DNA from: Epiperipatus broadwayi
Taxonomy: Eukaryota > Onychophora > Udeonychophora > Euonychophora > Peripatidae
NCBI GenBank assembly: GCA_028023455.1
Contig: JAQFVV010000012.1
Span: forward strand, 8,966,499-9,030,498
Length of the DNA stretch: 64,000 nt
Direction of reading: 5' to 3'
Every line of letters starts with the position of its first letter. The first letter of the stretch is position 1. The notes under the pieces were generated by a model. That model was not told the origin of the DNA. It made no database searches and was given only the letters and a program-made list of their open reading frames with translations. Shown one piece after another: positions 1-12,569 of the stretch. Made by a program: the position numbers and the translations under genes.

Positions 1-627
1 AAATATTTTTTAATATACTTATTATTTAAAATGTTTTTAAAATTTTTTAAACTTTATTGAAAATAAATTTTTATCTCAAGTCTTCACTAAGATTATGGAG
101 GAAATATTCTTCTCTCTGACATACAGTTTTGATTGCTTCAAAAAACAGTAATAATTACAAACATTCATTTGAAATTTAAAAAAATAACTTTCAACTAAAT
201 AAAAACTTATATTTCATTTTGATGAACACAATAATGCAAAAAAAAATCATACTGCAATACAACTAATTATACCCTGCCATATAGAAACAAAAATGAAACT
301 TAAATTATATTTGTTACCATTACATAATTCATTTAATATCTTATCTCTTTTCTTTGCACTTAAATGTTCAGAAATTTATAAAGAAAAGTTAGGCATGTTA
401 TTTTAAAAACTGGCTTTATTTATGTTGAACATGCTTTCAGTACAATGGGTAACCTAATCATAGTTATATTACATTATTACATTACTATAAAAAAGATGCC
501 AGGACTCCTATCTCGAAGAAATATCTGTCTAAGAAGATTTCAAATAAAATTTATATAACTCTACAACAACAAATTAAAATGAATTTGAATATAAGCAAGT
601 ATATTTCAATACCACCAATAATAGTAA
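1..627. other. unassigned AT-rich DNA
   Basis: Low-complexity AT-rich sequence with many A and T runs and no open frame of note. I see no repeat partner, RNA gene or coding signal in it. Confidence 0.6.
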
Positions 628-726
628 TGTGATGTGGAGAAGAAAAGCTAAAGATTGGAGAAGATGGATTAAACTTGGAGAGACCTTTATCCTGCAGTAG
701 ATTGATAATGGTTGATGATGATGATG
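628..726 (+). mobile_element. RTE-type LINE, 3' end fragment
   Basis: This is a severely 5'-truncated copy of the LINE found at 60966-63157. In the plus-strand frame from 629 it reads VMWRRKAK, then RRWIKLGETFIL, then a nonsense codon where the other copy has W, then IDNG and a stop. This aligns with the last 29 or so codons of the other copy. As there, the stop codon is the first TGA of a terminal TGATGATGATGATGG run, so the element essentially ends at its own stop codon. RTE-clade LINEs are known for tiny 3' UTRs ending in short tandem repeats and for heavy 5' truncation. The copy is dead. Confidence 0.85.
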
Positions 727-1160
727 GTAATTATTATACTGAAAGCATGCTCAGCATGAATAAATCTAAAATGGCACATCTACCTTTTCTTTATAAATGT
801 CTGAACATTTATATGTTTAAAATTTATTACCATTATAAATGAATCATTAAATAGGTTAAAACTGTATTGATCATGTAATTGATACATAGTGTTATCACTC
901 TGGAGGAACTACTGAAAACTTAATTTGTCAGATAGTACTATTTCAGTTATCAGCTGTAGCACCCTAGACAATTGACAATGAATGTTCTATGAAATGACAA
1001 TGGTCAGTTTTTACATGGTGTAACAATTAAAGAATGAACATTTTAAGTATTGTGAATGGATCTTACATCAATCCAACTTTGATTATATATACTCATATGT
1101 GCCATTATCTAATTGTATATTTAGATATGATTTAGTATTCAAGTTTTAATTAATAAAATG
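727..1160. other. unassigned AT-rich DNA
   Basis: No coding or repeat signal recognised between the LINE stub and a weak tRNA-like patch. Confidence 0.5.
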
Positions 1161-1235
1161 TAGTGTGATTTAGTGTTATAGTAGAATGTCAGACTCTGAA
1201 TTTGAGGTCCTCAGATAAATTCCACTTCTAGAACA
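1161..1235 (+). repeat. possible tRNA-derived SINE remnant
   Basis: The segment has the order of a tRNA-like gene: an A-box-like stretch (GATTTAGTGTTATAG near 1167), an anticodon-arm-like AGAATGTCAGACTCTGAATTTGAGG, written here only by position (1192-1208 plus neighbours), and a T-arm-like CAGATAAATTCCAC. No intact B box remains and there is no clear A tail. It could be chance in AT-rich DNA. Confidence 0.25.
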
Positions 1236-1854
1236 TATGTGTGTAAACTTCTTATGAGTTCCTGAGCAATAAAGCCATTCAATAATTTAAATTTTACCTT
1301 GTTTTCTTTAATGTTTAGCATATGAAATAGACTGATTTATAAAAGATTGTTGTATTTATTAGTGATACTAATACCAAGGTGGCTGGTTAAAAAATTTGAA
1401 TAGAAAGAAAAATTTAAAATTTATATGCATGATTAGTAGTGCTATAGGCAACTGGTGATAGATGTTTTTCTTAAAATACATATAAACAATAGGTTGATCA
1501 ATCAGTTTTTTTTTTACATGTTATAGTGATTAAACATATATAAATAAACATAGTGTTAAGAGGCATGAAAAATATAGTTCGAATTTAGTTGATTTTATGT
1601 TTGTAATAAATTTGTTGATTTACTGGTATGCATGTAAATTTATTTGATATATTTAAAACTTTATCAATTTAAATTTGAAAGTTTGTCAACTTTATAAAAA
1701 TATTTTAACTGGTTGAAATATTCACTCATTGTTAATGATAATAAAGACTTCATTTTTTGCCATATAAGACAGCAATTAGTAAATTGATTTATAAGAATAA
1801 TAGTTCTTTAAAGGCCTAAAATTAAATTCATTACTAAATAGTTCAAACCAGTCC
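1236..1854. other. unassigned AT-rich DNA
   Basis: AT-rich DNA directly upstream of the Penelope-like remnant. If more of that element survives here I could not read it. Confidence 0.5.
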
Positions 1855-2115
1855 ATTGATAGCAAATCTATTCCTGGAATAGTTTATAAGATTCCATGTA
1901 GTTGTCATAAAATTTATATAAGTCAGAGTAAATTAAGTCTTAATGAAAAAGTTAAAGCTTATAAGAGTAGAATTAAAAATGAATATTGTAACCCAACTTT
2001 GCATATTCCATGAACTAAATATAAATCATAAAATATTATTTGACAATGGAGAGGTTTATGTTATAAAAAATATGAATTGAAAAGAAGAGGCAAAGAAACC
2101 ATGATAATATGTTTT
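1855..2115 (+). pseudogene. Penelope-like element, GIY-YIG endonuclease remnant
   Basis: The plus-strand frame beginning near 1867 reads SIPGIVYKIPCSCHKIYIS, followed by QSKLSLNEKVKAYKSRIKNE and, after in-frame stops, a tail containing KRRGKETMII. The opening GIVY and the following KIYI(S) match the GIY...YIG signature, including the short Cys-containing spacer (PCSC) typical of the endonuclease domain fused to the C-terminus of Penelope-like retroelement reverse transcriptases; the glycine of YIG is serine here. In that family the domain nicks the target to prime insertion. At least two in-frame stops lie in the second half, and no reverse transcriptase could be read upstream, so this is a decayed fragment. 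A stand-alone GIY-YIG gene is less likely. Confidence 0.6.
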
Positions 2116-4198
2116 GATCTGAGGACATCAATCTCATGAAGACCTTTGATGTAAAGTGAAGTTGGTTTTTGAAGTGAATGATGGGAAGGCTATATTGTTT
2201 TGCGTTGAATTTAATTGGAAAAGATCTATTTGTTAATAGATGAAAACCATGGTTGTGGAATAATTTTAGTAAAATTTTGTTTTTTTGGCTAGAATTATAA
2301 TGTTATATGAATTTCTATTACATATATATATTATAACACTAATGGAAAACCAGGGTTTTAATACAAGAGAACTTGTGGTTACAATGCCTTACAATTGGGT
2401 TTCGTTTGTAGCAGTATGGAAATAGAAATCCCATAAGTTGGGTGACATTTGTAATGCTATCTCCATTTTTGGGATTGAACTTGAGATGATGGCAAATCAC
2501 CATCAATCCCAGTTCAAAATAAATATAAAATTAACTATGAATTGTAATGGTATACATATGCCATTACATTATTTTAAAATTAAAATAAAGGTGAAAATAA
2601 ATCTTAAATGAAAACTGTTTTATTAAAAATGGAAAATCAAGGGTTATGTTTAACATATATATATCACACAGATTGGAAAACTTTTAAAAAAAATATTTAA
2701 AAGTAAGAAATTTTTAAAAAAAGTAAAGATCTAAAAATTAGTACTTTTAGTAAAAAGTTATATAAAAAAAATAGAAATAAATGTTAATTAAATTATATTT
2801 TAAGAATCATGTTTAATCTTAGTATATAGAAATGATTGTTTTATTAAATAAATGTAAAGCAAACTAGCACTTGGGGGCACTTAAATAATTGAAAGATCAG
2901 ATAAGAGAATGAAAAAATTAAAGATTGACCAATGCAAGCACCAAGCCATGCAAGAGCCAGAAAGGAAAACATCTGAACCAGTGGATCCAAAAATTTAATG
3001 ATAAGTGAGGCCTAATACTATAAAAAAAATTGATTGTTGTATTAATCTTACAGCTATATTGCAGACTCCATGATGTAGGGGTCTTGCAATAAGTTTCCTT
3101 TGCATGCACCAGCTGAGACCTTCCAAATGACAGTTCCTGACCCAAGTATTGGCAAGTAGTGGCTTTGTTTCCAAGGAAGATGGACAATCTATGAAAGTGA
3201 TCACTAGGATGGACTTCTAAATCATCTGAAATCATGGGGAATATAAATTGTGATATTCAATATGAATTTTTAAACAAACTTTCAATTAGTAATCTAAAGT
3301 ATGAATTCTTATCTGACTTAAAAGAACTCCAAATCAATTATTAATATTGTTTATGTATATGTTTGCTAATCATTTCCATTTTTCTTTTATTTATTTTTAT
3401 CTGTTAACTAAATTATTAAATTTAAAGTTGCGTGTAGATGACTGCATAGATTCATTAATGTTTGTTAGTTTAAGGGTTTTTTATTTCAGACTATTTGTTT
3501 TGTAGTTGAGTCAATGCTGGTAGAGGGATATATGGGTGTTTATATCAATGTATTGTGAAATGTGTTAGCATACAGGGCAACATGCCCAACTGAATGCATG
3601 GCCCCAAAGGTGTAGCCATATCATTGCAATGGATGCAGACAAATTTCCTGTGGCATTGATCCCCTTTTGTTCTATGGATGGGGATTATAATTCAGCAATA
3701 GACAGCTCTCCCTCCATATGATGCACTTCTTTTAATGTTTTATATACATGATTCCTTCGCCAGACAGATGCACATTCCTGTACTGGATGAGGATCATTTC
3801 TTTTAAATAATATCACACTGCAGACACACATTCCTATCAGCATGATTTTATACTAGCATCTTCATATTGCATCTGTATATCAGGAAGCAAGTGTTAGTTT
3901 GGCTACAAACCTTTAGCCTGAGGTTAGCTGTTTTGAAGTTTTAATTGTGTAATCAATATAGCTTATGTATGCTCAACATTCTAAAACAAAATTATATAAA
4001 CTGTCCATCTGTGCAGATTTTAACTAAAGTATAAAAAAATAATAACAAATTAAAGTAAGATTAATTTATTCCTCAAATTTAAATTTATATATGTGCGACA
4101 ATAAATGTTTTTGTGTGTTATTACTGGCAGTGGCTTATTTTTTTTATATTAAAAATATATTTTAAAAATTTAAACTTTAAATCTCATCTACTCCTTGA
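2116..4198. other. unassigned; some GC-richer patches
   Basis: No recognised gene. Three patches are less AT-rich than their surroundings: 2360-2530 (with a small inverted repeat GATGATGGCAAATCACCATC near 2485), 2918-3240 and 3530-3930. The second carries a 105-codon minus-strand frame with no recognisable domain, which I do not call a gene. They may be old repeats. Confidence 0.4.
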
Positions 4199-4330
4199 AC
4201 TAGTGGCATGGGCTAATGGTCAAAATTTAGAACTTAACAAAAAGTATCTCCATACATTATAAATTTTCTAGGTTCAAATAGCCTAGTGCTGCCCTATATG
4301 GCAGATAAGAAAGTGTCTTTATGCTGACCA
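4199..4330 (+). repeat. possible tRNA-derived SINE remnant
   Basis: An A-box-like GTGGCATGGGCTAATGG near 4203 and a B-box-like TAGGTTCAAATAGCCTA near 4271 are spaced wider than in a tRNA (about 50 bp between them), as in diverged SINE heads. No A tail is obvious. Weak call. Confidence 0.3.
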
Positions 4331-4394
4331 TTATACAGTATTTAATTAAAATATAAAATGTGCATGAGAGCTCACTCTAAGAAATCAGCAGCTA

Positions 4395-4885
4395 ACTACC
4401 CTAAGTATATGCATAATAAACTACAAGTTCACCAGTAAGAAAATAAATGTCATTCATCATTATAAATGATCAACAATCAAAATAAATCAACAGTAAATCT
4501 TGTGACTGGATTTGAAATAGTTCTACCATAGGCAAGGCCAACTTAGCCTTTGTCAGCTTGGGGCAATTAATTAAATATAATTTGGATGCACAAACTCAAG
4601 TACTAATCCATAAGAATATATAACAATCAAAACAATACTGCTGGGATTTTAAAACATGTTGATCATAATCAATGCTCTATTCATCTAGTGCCATTGGTCT
4701 ACTGAACAGCAACAAATATCTCATAGAGACTAAACTAACTAAAATATAGTGCATAGACTTTAAAGAATATTATCTTTGCATTAATCCAGGATGATTATCA
4801 ACTGGATGCACAAACACTAATATACGCCCCCTTTTTATATAGCTGTTATGCATGAATCTAGCTCAGGAAGCAAGAACTCAATAAT
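4395..4885 (-). repeat. dispersed repeat R1, copy 1
   Basis: Its reverse complement aligns along most of its length with 17390-17890. Shared landmarks, in the copy-2 orientation, are CTGAGCTAGATT, GTATATTAGTG, GATCAACATGTTTTA, TATGGATTAG, TGGTGCATCCAAATTA-like text and CAAATCCAGTCACAAGATT. It encodes no long frame. Class is unknown; no terminal repeats or A tail could be set. The homology may start slightly outside the stated limits. Confidence 0.6.
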
Positions 4886-5959
4886 TTATTAATATGAGCA
4901 AGAAAGATATAAATAAATAAAGTAGCTTATTTTAAATAACCTTAAGTAAATCATATGCTTCTCCTACTTAGAAATAAAAAGGAATTAAATAGAATAAAGA
5001 AAGTAAGACTAAAAACATATTTTAGTTTAAAAAACAATTATGTGATTTCTAATTAATTAACAACAAAAAAATGACATGATAGTAGGTAATTTCAAACATT
5101 ACTTCATCAAAAAATATACAGTTTGATAAAATTATATTAACCAATCAGTTGATTTTAGTCACAGATTAATTCTAAATTCATTAAGCTATTTCTTTAAAAT
5201 AATTAAGATTCTTCTTTCTATTTTTCAAATATTTCCAAAATCAAAGATAACAATCTTTGGTTCAATTTCTTTAAAATATTTACAAATTAATTAATATGTT
5301 CAGAATCAACAATATCAATCTTTGATTCAGCTTAGCAAAAAAACAACAACTTTACAACAATTTTTTTTGTCTTCTTAAAAACTATTTCACAATATGTAAT
5401 AAAAATATGACTGGGTTTTAGAAAAAAAAAATCTAGCCATGGCTTTCTTGTTTATGGAGACCGTTTCAATTGCAATTTCCAGTTTCTTCTGATTGTGTTT
5501 CTCCCTGAAGGCTTCTAAACAAGGGCATGATTAAATTTGTCATTTCTGGAACTGTAGCAATTCCAAGTAAATGAAAAATAGCAAATTTTGTCAATTTGGT
5601 TCTCCTGTTAAATTTCCACGAGACTGATATGACACACCCATGCTCTTAGTTGAAGGCTAGGTTGCACACTACTTTAGGGGGGTTACCCTTTCTACATTTT
5701 CTTCCAGTGAAGATAAGTCACATGAAAAAAGATGTCTAAATTATAGTTGAATTTAGTACATGATTTTCATTGTACAAACCATTTTTAGGGCCAAACTCAT
5801 AGTATGCTAAAAGCTTGATTAAAACTTCTGCTATTCTATTGAGTAGCTTCGTAAAGACAGTCTTTTTTCTTTATCAGCTGGATTAACCTTGGGCTGTTCT
5901 TTCTTCAACAACTAAGTTAGAAATCTTCAACTTTTCATTTATTGACCCCCTCCCCTTAC
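4886..5959. other. unassigned; GC-richer 5440-5960
   Basis: The first half is AT-rich and featureless. From about 5440 the base composition rises and the text looks like decayed unique or repeat sequence, but no frame stays open and no motif was recognised. Confidence 0.45.
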
Positions 5960-6590
5960 ATTTTTTGTAGAACAATCTTGCCCACAAGTCAACCACAATC
6001 TATCTCTCACATGATAATTTCCCACAACAACCAATTAAATAAATTCTCATAGAAACAATTGTTCAGTTATCTAATTCTTTAATCAAAGACATTGAACAAC
6101 AACTGATTAAAAATAAAATTTACAAAGATATTAATATATCTTATTTTACTTTTTTTTCTTTTAAAAAATACTCTTAAACATAAAACTTAATCTCTCTCTC
6201 TCTCTTTTAAAAAAAAACAAGATTAAAATTAACATTAATTAAATAAGGTACAAAAACAAAGAAAAAGAATTTGTTTCTGTTCTTAGAACATTTTCATAGT
6301 TTAAATTAAAATTATTAATTAATTATAACTACTACAGAGGGAGAGTTAAAAAAAACTTGTTTACATTCTTTCACAATTCTATCTCACCTCTTTATAATCA
6401 TTTATAACTTATTAAGATAATTCCCATATTAAAATCATATTACTATTAACAAATTAAATGTTTGATAATTTTCACACTATCATATGGGGAATTAATAATA
6501 TTGAGTTAAATAATGACCCTTTAAAAAATAGGTCTAAGACAATTAAATATTAGTTTCCCCCATTAATGAAATAATTCTTCAATTAAACCT
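5960..6590 (+). repeat. possible dispersed repeat R2, copy 1
   Basis: Loosely resembles 44870-45510 in the same orientation. Both contain GAACAATCTTG, then a CT-rich or ATCTCTC stretch, TTTTAAAAA runs, AGGTA(C/A)A, and a closing TTTCCCCC followed by an AT-rich end. Similarity is patchy, so this may be convergent AT-richness. Confidence 0.3.
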
Positions 6591-7076
6591 GAGGAATCTA
6601 CTGCCAACTATCTAATTCTCATTATCTTTTTCTTTTAATGCAGCTATGTAGCAAACTGGCTACCATATATGTATTTTAACCTTTGGCTTTGCCAATAAAG
6701 CTGGTATTTCATTTATTTAGGATATTTAATAATAATAATAATAAATTTATAAGAGGAAATTTTCATTATTATCTTTGCAAATCATATTTATTAAGATTAA
6801 ATGAGCATATGCAAATCTAATTAGTAAATTATTTAATGTAAACCTGAGTCTCTTTGTGCAGATTTTGTAATGCGATTTTGAAGTTATGCAATTCATGTTT
6901 CTTTTTAATATCTTTTTATGCGGTTTTTTTATGTGAAAAAGAAGTTCATATTTCACTTAAAATCAGGATTTCCCTGTTTTATATACATTTCACAGCAAAA
7001 ATGATTCGAGAAAGTCTTCAACTTTCTAATCAATTGGAAAATCATTTTTTGTTAATGACATGAATTATGAATTTTC

Positions 7077-7252
7077 TTTTATACACACATATACATGAAC
7101 AAACTTTTAGACAGAAACAAATTACAAGTAAAAATATTTAAGAACTTTTAATTTCTATTTAAAAAGAATGTATCTTAAAAAGTTCTTAAATATTTTTACT
7201 TGTAACTTTTTTCTGTTTAAAAGTTTCTCCATGTATATATGTGTATAAAAAA
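7077..7252. repeat. inverted repeat inside the pogo-like element
   Basis: Arms 7077-7151 and 7175-7252 are imperfect reverse complements, e.g. ACAAGTAAAAATATTTAAGA against TCTTAAATATTTTTACTTGT and CACACATATACATG against CATGTATATATGTG. The other full copy has no counterpart at this place but has a different fold-back at another place. Confidence 0.75.
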
Positions 7253-7400
7253 ATTTAACTGTTAGTCATTATTAACACATTTATGGAAGTGTGTTATATA
7301 TATATAGTTGCACTCGTGGAAGTGCATTCTCTCTAACAGCTAAACATAACAGTCTAGACATCGCAAGCTTCATAAACAATTAGTAAAATCATCATCTCAA

Positions 7401-7550
7401 AGATTAATTACCGATTATATTGTCAACAGAAAACCATTAACACAGCCCGAGACAGAAGTTGGCACTAATTATATTTCCTCTTGTGATGAATCTGATTTCT
7501 TACCAATTCACAAACGAACCTGCATATTGTCAAATAGCAATAATGATTAA
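7401..7550 (+). pseudogene. pogo/Tigger-like transposase, C-terminal tail
   Basis: The frame ending at the TAA of 7548-7550 reads QRLITDYIVNRKPLTQ, continues through an acidic/serine segment ISSCDESDFLP, and ends in KRTCILSNSNND. The copy at 60172-60321 reads RLITNYIVTRKPLTQ ... ISSCEESDFLP ... KRTCLSANSDNN then stop. The same frame and the same stop position in two diverged copies indicate a once-selected protein end, here the only coding part kept by an internally deleted transposon. QRLITDYI fits the Q-x-x-I-x-x-Y-x pattern of PCNA-interacting (PIP) boxes, which pogo-family transposases are known to carry near their C-terminus. The catalytic region is missing. Assignment to pogo/Tigger is inference from ends, TA targets and this tail. 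Confidence 0.6.
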
Positions 7551-7853
7551 AATATCTATGAAAAAATGTAAAATAAAATACACATAAAAACATTGTTTGG
7601 AATAAAATTAAATAGTTAATAAAAAAAAAGTAAAAAGAGGTTGTCTTTATCAATTTTTTATTAGTCATACTTTATTCCCTTTTTTTTAATGCAAATTTTA
7701 AAGTAATTTTACCTTGTAGCTTTGGTTTTATGCGATTTCTGAAAATTAAGGAATGTATCCCACATATTTCAATGTAAATTAAGTCTATTTTTGTGTGATT
7801 TTTTAGTGTTGGTTTCCTGTGAAACATATCTACCACATAAAGGGACCAATGTG

Positions 7854-10800
7854 TATTTTTCTCCTAAATAAATATTATTGTATTTTACTTTATTGTTTTG
7901 CCAAAGTACTTTAAGCTTATGATTAAAATAGATTTTAAGAATTTCAATCCAAAAGTGTAGCTAATAAAAGCTTAATATTAGAGAAGTTCAGATTATTCTA
8001 ATTTAGTATGCATGAATAAACTATAATATTAGTTGAATTTAATTGAAGTTAATGTGTAGTTGTCATAATTATAATAAAATATTTTATTTAAACTAGTTCT
8101 TAACCATAATCAATCCATTTGTTAAAATAGTATTATTAAAATTGAGTTTAGAAATTAAACTAAATTAGTTGATTTGAAAAATAGCTAATTAGTTTGATGC
8201 TATAAAGACAGTTAAATAAGTTAGTTTAAAATATATGGGATAATTTTTAAGTGTGTAAGTATGCATGCATTAGTAATTTTAATTTTTATTTATTACCGGG
8301 AATATTTTTTTATTTTACAATATTGAATATTATTCTAGAATATTCTTATTTAATTAAAAAAAGTAAATAAAATATTGGTGAACCTCTAAATTTGTTCATT
8401 AATATAATTTAAAAGTCTAAAGGAGTTAATAAAATAATTATATAATATTTTTTAAATTCTATTTTAACCATATAATTTCTTAATTAGTTTGTATCTTCAA
8501 TAATTCTTACTATTTCTAGACTATCACATGTTTGACTGATTGTTTATTAAATATTAAAATTGTTACTATTTTTAGATTCAGATCATAGATACTAATTAAC
8601 TTTTAATTTGAAGATTGAAAAATTAAGAGAAAAGGATGTTTTCTGTCAATCAAAATGATTGACATTAGCAAGCTATAAAAGGTGCATGTGCATATGTTAA
8701 TAATGATTTTTTTTGTCCATCATCGAACTACTAGCAGAAGTTTAAAAAGCTTTAATAATTAAAGTAAAAGTATATATATATTTAATTAAGTTTTTTTTTT
8801 TTTTTCAAGTAAAATGAATATGTAAAAAAAACTTTATCAAGTGCTAGGTTTCACATCCCAAGTTATTCAAAAATCTAAATCAGCAATATTGAAGAAAAAA
8901 TTTGAAAAACAAAACGTTATGTGTTTACTAATGAATAAAGTATTATTCTACAAAACTAATGAGTTACAGGTATCGAACATAATTTATTCTATTTCACTTA
9001 AGAACTATTACCTATTTATGTCCTACCTTTATCACAATCCATTTAAAATTTCTTGTTTATAGTAAATTCAATGGAAGTTTACTTTAATGTAAACTATAAC
9101 AGTTTTAACATTTTTTATAATCTGTTAAGGTAATAATAATTTTCAGAAACTTTTAAAATATTTTGCTATCTATTTAAACAGTTTGTCTTCGATAAATTTA
9201 CATAAAAAAACTAATGATTTAGGAGAAAGTAAACTTTGTTTGGAGACTAATAATATTTTATTATCATCAATAACTAATTAGTCACTTATTGTCTTGACTA
9301 AAAAAAAAACACCTGATAAATTAATTTATGCTCTCAAAAAGTTAATTCAAATGAAAAATATTTAAAACTTTTTACCTTATGAAATGCTACATTTAGATTA
9401 TTAGTAAATTACATTTATGGATTAAGTGCTACTAATTTTGATAAAGATTACTATTATAGAATTTAGGTATTCTATTAGATGATAAATGATTAGGAGAAGC
9501 TTGTGCTTACTTCGAATCTGCTTAAATTTGGAGAAGAACGTTCATGACCAAACCACTATATTGAATATCTTGCTCAGAAAACTTGCTGAAATTGGAAAAG
9601 AATGCGTAATTAATTGCTATATTTAAATACTTGTCTGCCTTAGATAAAATGAAAAACCAGAGTAATGCAGTGAGAAGTGTTGAAAACTGTCCTGTCAATA
9701 AGATGTTGATAATTCACAAAATAATGGCCATTCATTTATTAACACTTTCTTTATGTGTGTGCATGTACAAAATCTTTGTAAAAAAATTGTTAATGCATAA
9801 GCACCTTTTCAAATTATGTTGCCAGCATTTGGAGAAATATACTTAGTTGTTAAATTTATTTGCTATCAAACTAGAAGCTCTGCAAGATTAAGAACTTTAA
9901 TATTTTATATTTTTATTAAAAAAAGGTTTTGGACAATTTTAGGATAAAGTCATGTATTGATAACTTGTTATTATTATATGCCATTTTAAATTATTTTTTT
10001 AAATATTTTATGTTATTATCTAGAGTGCCGGACAGAGGTTCACTTATTATTTATTCATGATACTGTATATCATAGAATGATTTGGTATTACATTATTTTA
10101 AAGAGTATTTCTTTGTCCTTTATTATGAGAATTATATTTTATAATGAATGCTTATATATATCTGAAAGATGGTGTATATTTCTTATCCTTTTAATTACTT
10201 AAGGCTACATTTATTCAGTCATATTATTACTTTATAAGTTTTATGCATCAATTTAGTATTACATTTATTGAGAGTTTAGAATTAATTCCTCTCTTGTATA
10301 TTTGATATATGTTATTATCTGACCATTGTATGTTTCCAAGGTATGTGAATTTCTTTCTACCTTGATGATTTGGAGATAGATCTTGGCTCTCTCATTGTTG
10401 CTATTGGAATAGTTCAGATATTTTATAAGAAGATATAGAAAGTAACTCTCTGCAGTATAGTCAATATTTCCCTTGAGTAATATTTTCCTCATGTTTTATG
10501 TTTGTATTTGTGGTTGTTATCCCCATTTTATTATATATGTCTAGAGACAAAAGTCCTAACATATTTTAATGCTCTCAAAAGTAGATTTGTATTTTGGGTT
10601 CATGGCTTTATTTAACTTTTGCTCTTGCCAGTATCTTCTTTATATATTTACCACTGTGTATGGTGTAGTATATATTGCAATTGATAGGTTTGTTATTTTC
10701 TTCAGGAGTACTTTTAACTCCGTCAATGTAGATTGAGAGTTTTTGGTGTGTAAACCTGTTTTGCTGTATTTTGCCAACCCTATATGAAATAAAACCAATA

Positions 10801-12569
10801 ATGGCATTCAAAATTATAAATTTATATTCTTGTGTCTAAATAAGCAATATGCATCATCATCATCCAGTAACAAATCATCACTGAATTGGTAATATCTAAA
10901 TATTCAGGTTTACTCATTGTTGGGACAATAGCACAAAGTGTTTGAATGTATATATGTAACCTCTGAGAACAATTTGAAGATTTAATACAATTTCAGCAGT
11001 TAAAAAAACCATAGAATTGATAAGTAATACATAAATTAGTGACAGCAATACATCATAAAATTGCAGAACTTATATTTTATGCAAAAAAGTATAAAGCTTA
11101 TGCCATAAATTTGTTTATAATTTAATAAAGTTCTATCGCTTTAATGACACAAAATATTTTAGTGATAATAACTACTCAACTTTTCTTGTAATAATCTTTT
11201 ACTTCTAAGATGTTCTTGTCCACCTAAGACCATCATAGGTCATGGACATTTTAATTTATCCATTTTAAATAAGTTTAAATTGTAAAAGTATTCTCCTGTA
11301 GGTAATTGCATTGGACTATGGTAACAGTGTTTTGAAGATTTAGTAATAGACTTCCCATAATGTTCATGTTTATAAAATTTGTTTATTGTAAAATAAATGT
11401 TATTTATTGTTAAGTCTTGGGTAGTGTATCTATAATGTCTTTGTATTCACTAATCATTATTCACAAATCTAAGCAGTGTGTAATTTATAATGCAAATATT
11501 TTTATGCTATTTATTCAAAGTACATACACATAAATAAAAATATTATACTATTTAATGATGATGATTTTGCAGATATGAAGAAAGCATTTAAAATAAAAAT
11601 ATTACTCATTTTATTCTATTGATCTCTATAATTTAAAATTGCAATTTATTTAAATAAGACTCCTTTTATAGTCAATTATGGTTTATTTTCATTTAATAAA
11701 ATTTATTATGTTGTTGATGAATATTTTGAGTGGTTATAAAATCCTTTCCCACTCTTCGTATTCAAATGCTATCCTAGAAAATGATTGTATTATTCAAAAT
11801 TTAGAGTTTATGCATTTTTGTTTTAATTAAAATATTTTATTAAAATTGTTATTATTGCTATTATTATATAGTAGACATAAGTGTATGTCTTCTCAAGTCT
11901 ATCACTAGAATATTCATTTTATTAACAACATGTCCATAAAACAAAATATTGGAAAAATTTAGCATTAAAATATAATACAAGAACCCTGAGACCATAATAC
12001 CATAGTTCTACAAAATAAGAACTTATATTTATTGTTAAAGAAAAAACAAAGTGGCATAAACAAATCAATAAGAGATCATTATTTTATTAAAACGTGGATC
12101 TGATCATAGCAATAAGACGATGAAGAGGGAGTTGGAGGTATAAGATTATTTGGAGAGGGATAATGAAAGAAATTTTATTATAAAAAATTACTAAATCCTT
12201 GCTATTTTGTGATGTCTGTTATAAATAGTGGGAGCTTTGAAAGTTTTGCAAGAGTGTGTTGAAATTTCTCCTCCTATTAAAATTTTATACAGTTTTATTT
12301 TATAATGCTTAATTATTATTATAATCATTATTATTATTGTATCTCTCTTTATTGTTAGCATAAATTGTAATATCAAAGAACCCTGAACTTTGCCTGATTC
12401 CTTGATTCCCCACAATTCACATGGTCCATACCTATATCCAGTTTCCCCAGGTACACCCACACACATATATATATACTGTACCTGGTCAAACCACTGAAAC
12501 CACTTACTTATGCGTATATATGTTTTGGCTGGTTTCAAACTCCTTCATAATACATTTATAATCTTATAA
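7854..12569. other. unassigned AT-rich DNA
   Basis: A long gene-less stretch. Several frames of 67-115 codons occur but none shows a domain or repeat partner. Around 9515-9645 there is a faint tandem similarity of about 65 bp (AATTTGGAGAAGAA against AAATTGGAAAAGAA). The 12191-12538 minus frame runs through a TATATATGTGTG microsatellite and is not called. Confidence 0.45.

Larger units (their letters stand above)
6841..7853 (+). mobile_element. pogo/Tigger-like DNA transposon, non-autonomous, old copy
   Basis: A decayed relative of the element at 59571-60645. The left end AACCTGAGTCTCTTTGTGCAG follows a TA, and the right end, read on the minus strand, is CACATTGGTCCCTTTATGTGG, also flanked by TA. 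Between them, three internal blocks match the other copy: the subterminal TGCGATTTTGAAGTTATGCA block, a central AAATCAGGATTTCC block near 6960, and the transposase tail at 7401-7550. Pogo/Tigger elements of the Tc1/mariner superfamily use TA targets and have GC-poor inverted ends of this style. The element lacks the catalytic DDE core and the DNA-binding domain, so it could only be moved by an enzyme from elsewhere. A fold-back (7077-7252) sits inside it. Confidence 0.65.

Noticed and set aside
2918-3235. 105-codon minus-strand frame
   Set aside because: No recognisable domain, no splice context and no second copy in the window; a GC-richer patch alone does not make a gene.
12191-12538. 115-codon minus-strand frame, the longest outside the LINE
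   Set aside because: Runs through a TATATATGTGTG microsatellite and AT-rich DNA, with no domain or repeat partner.
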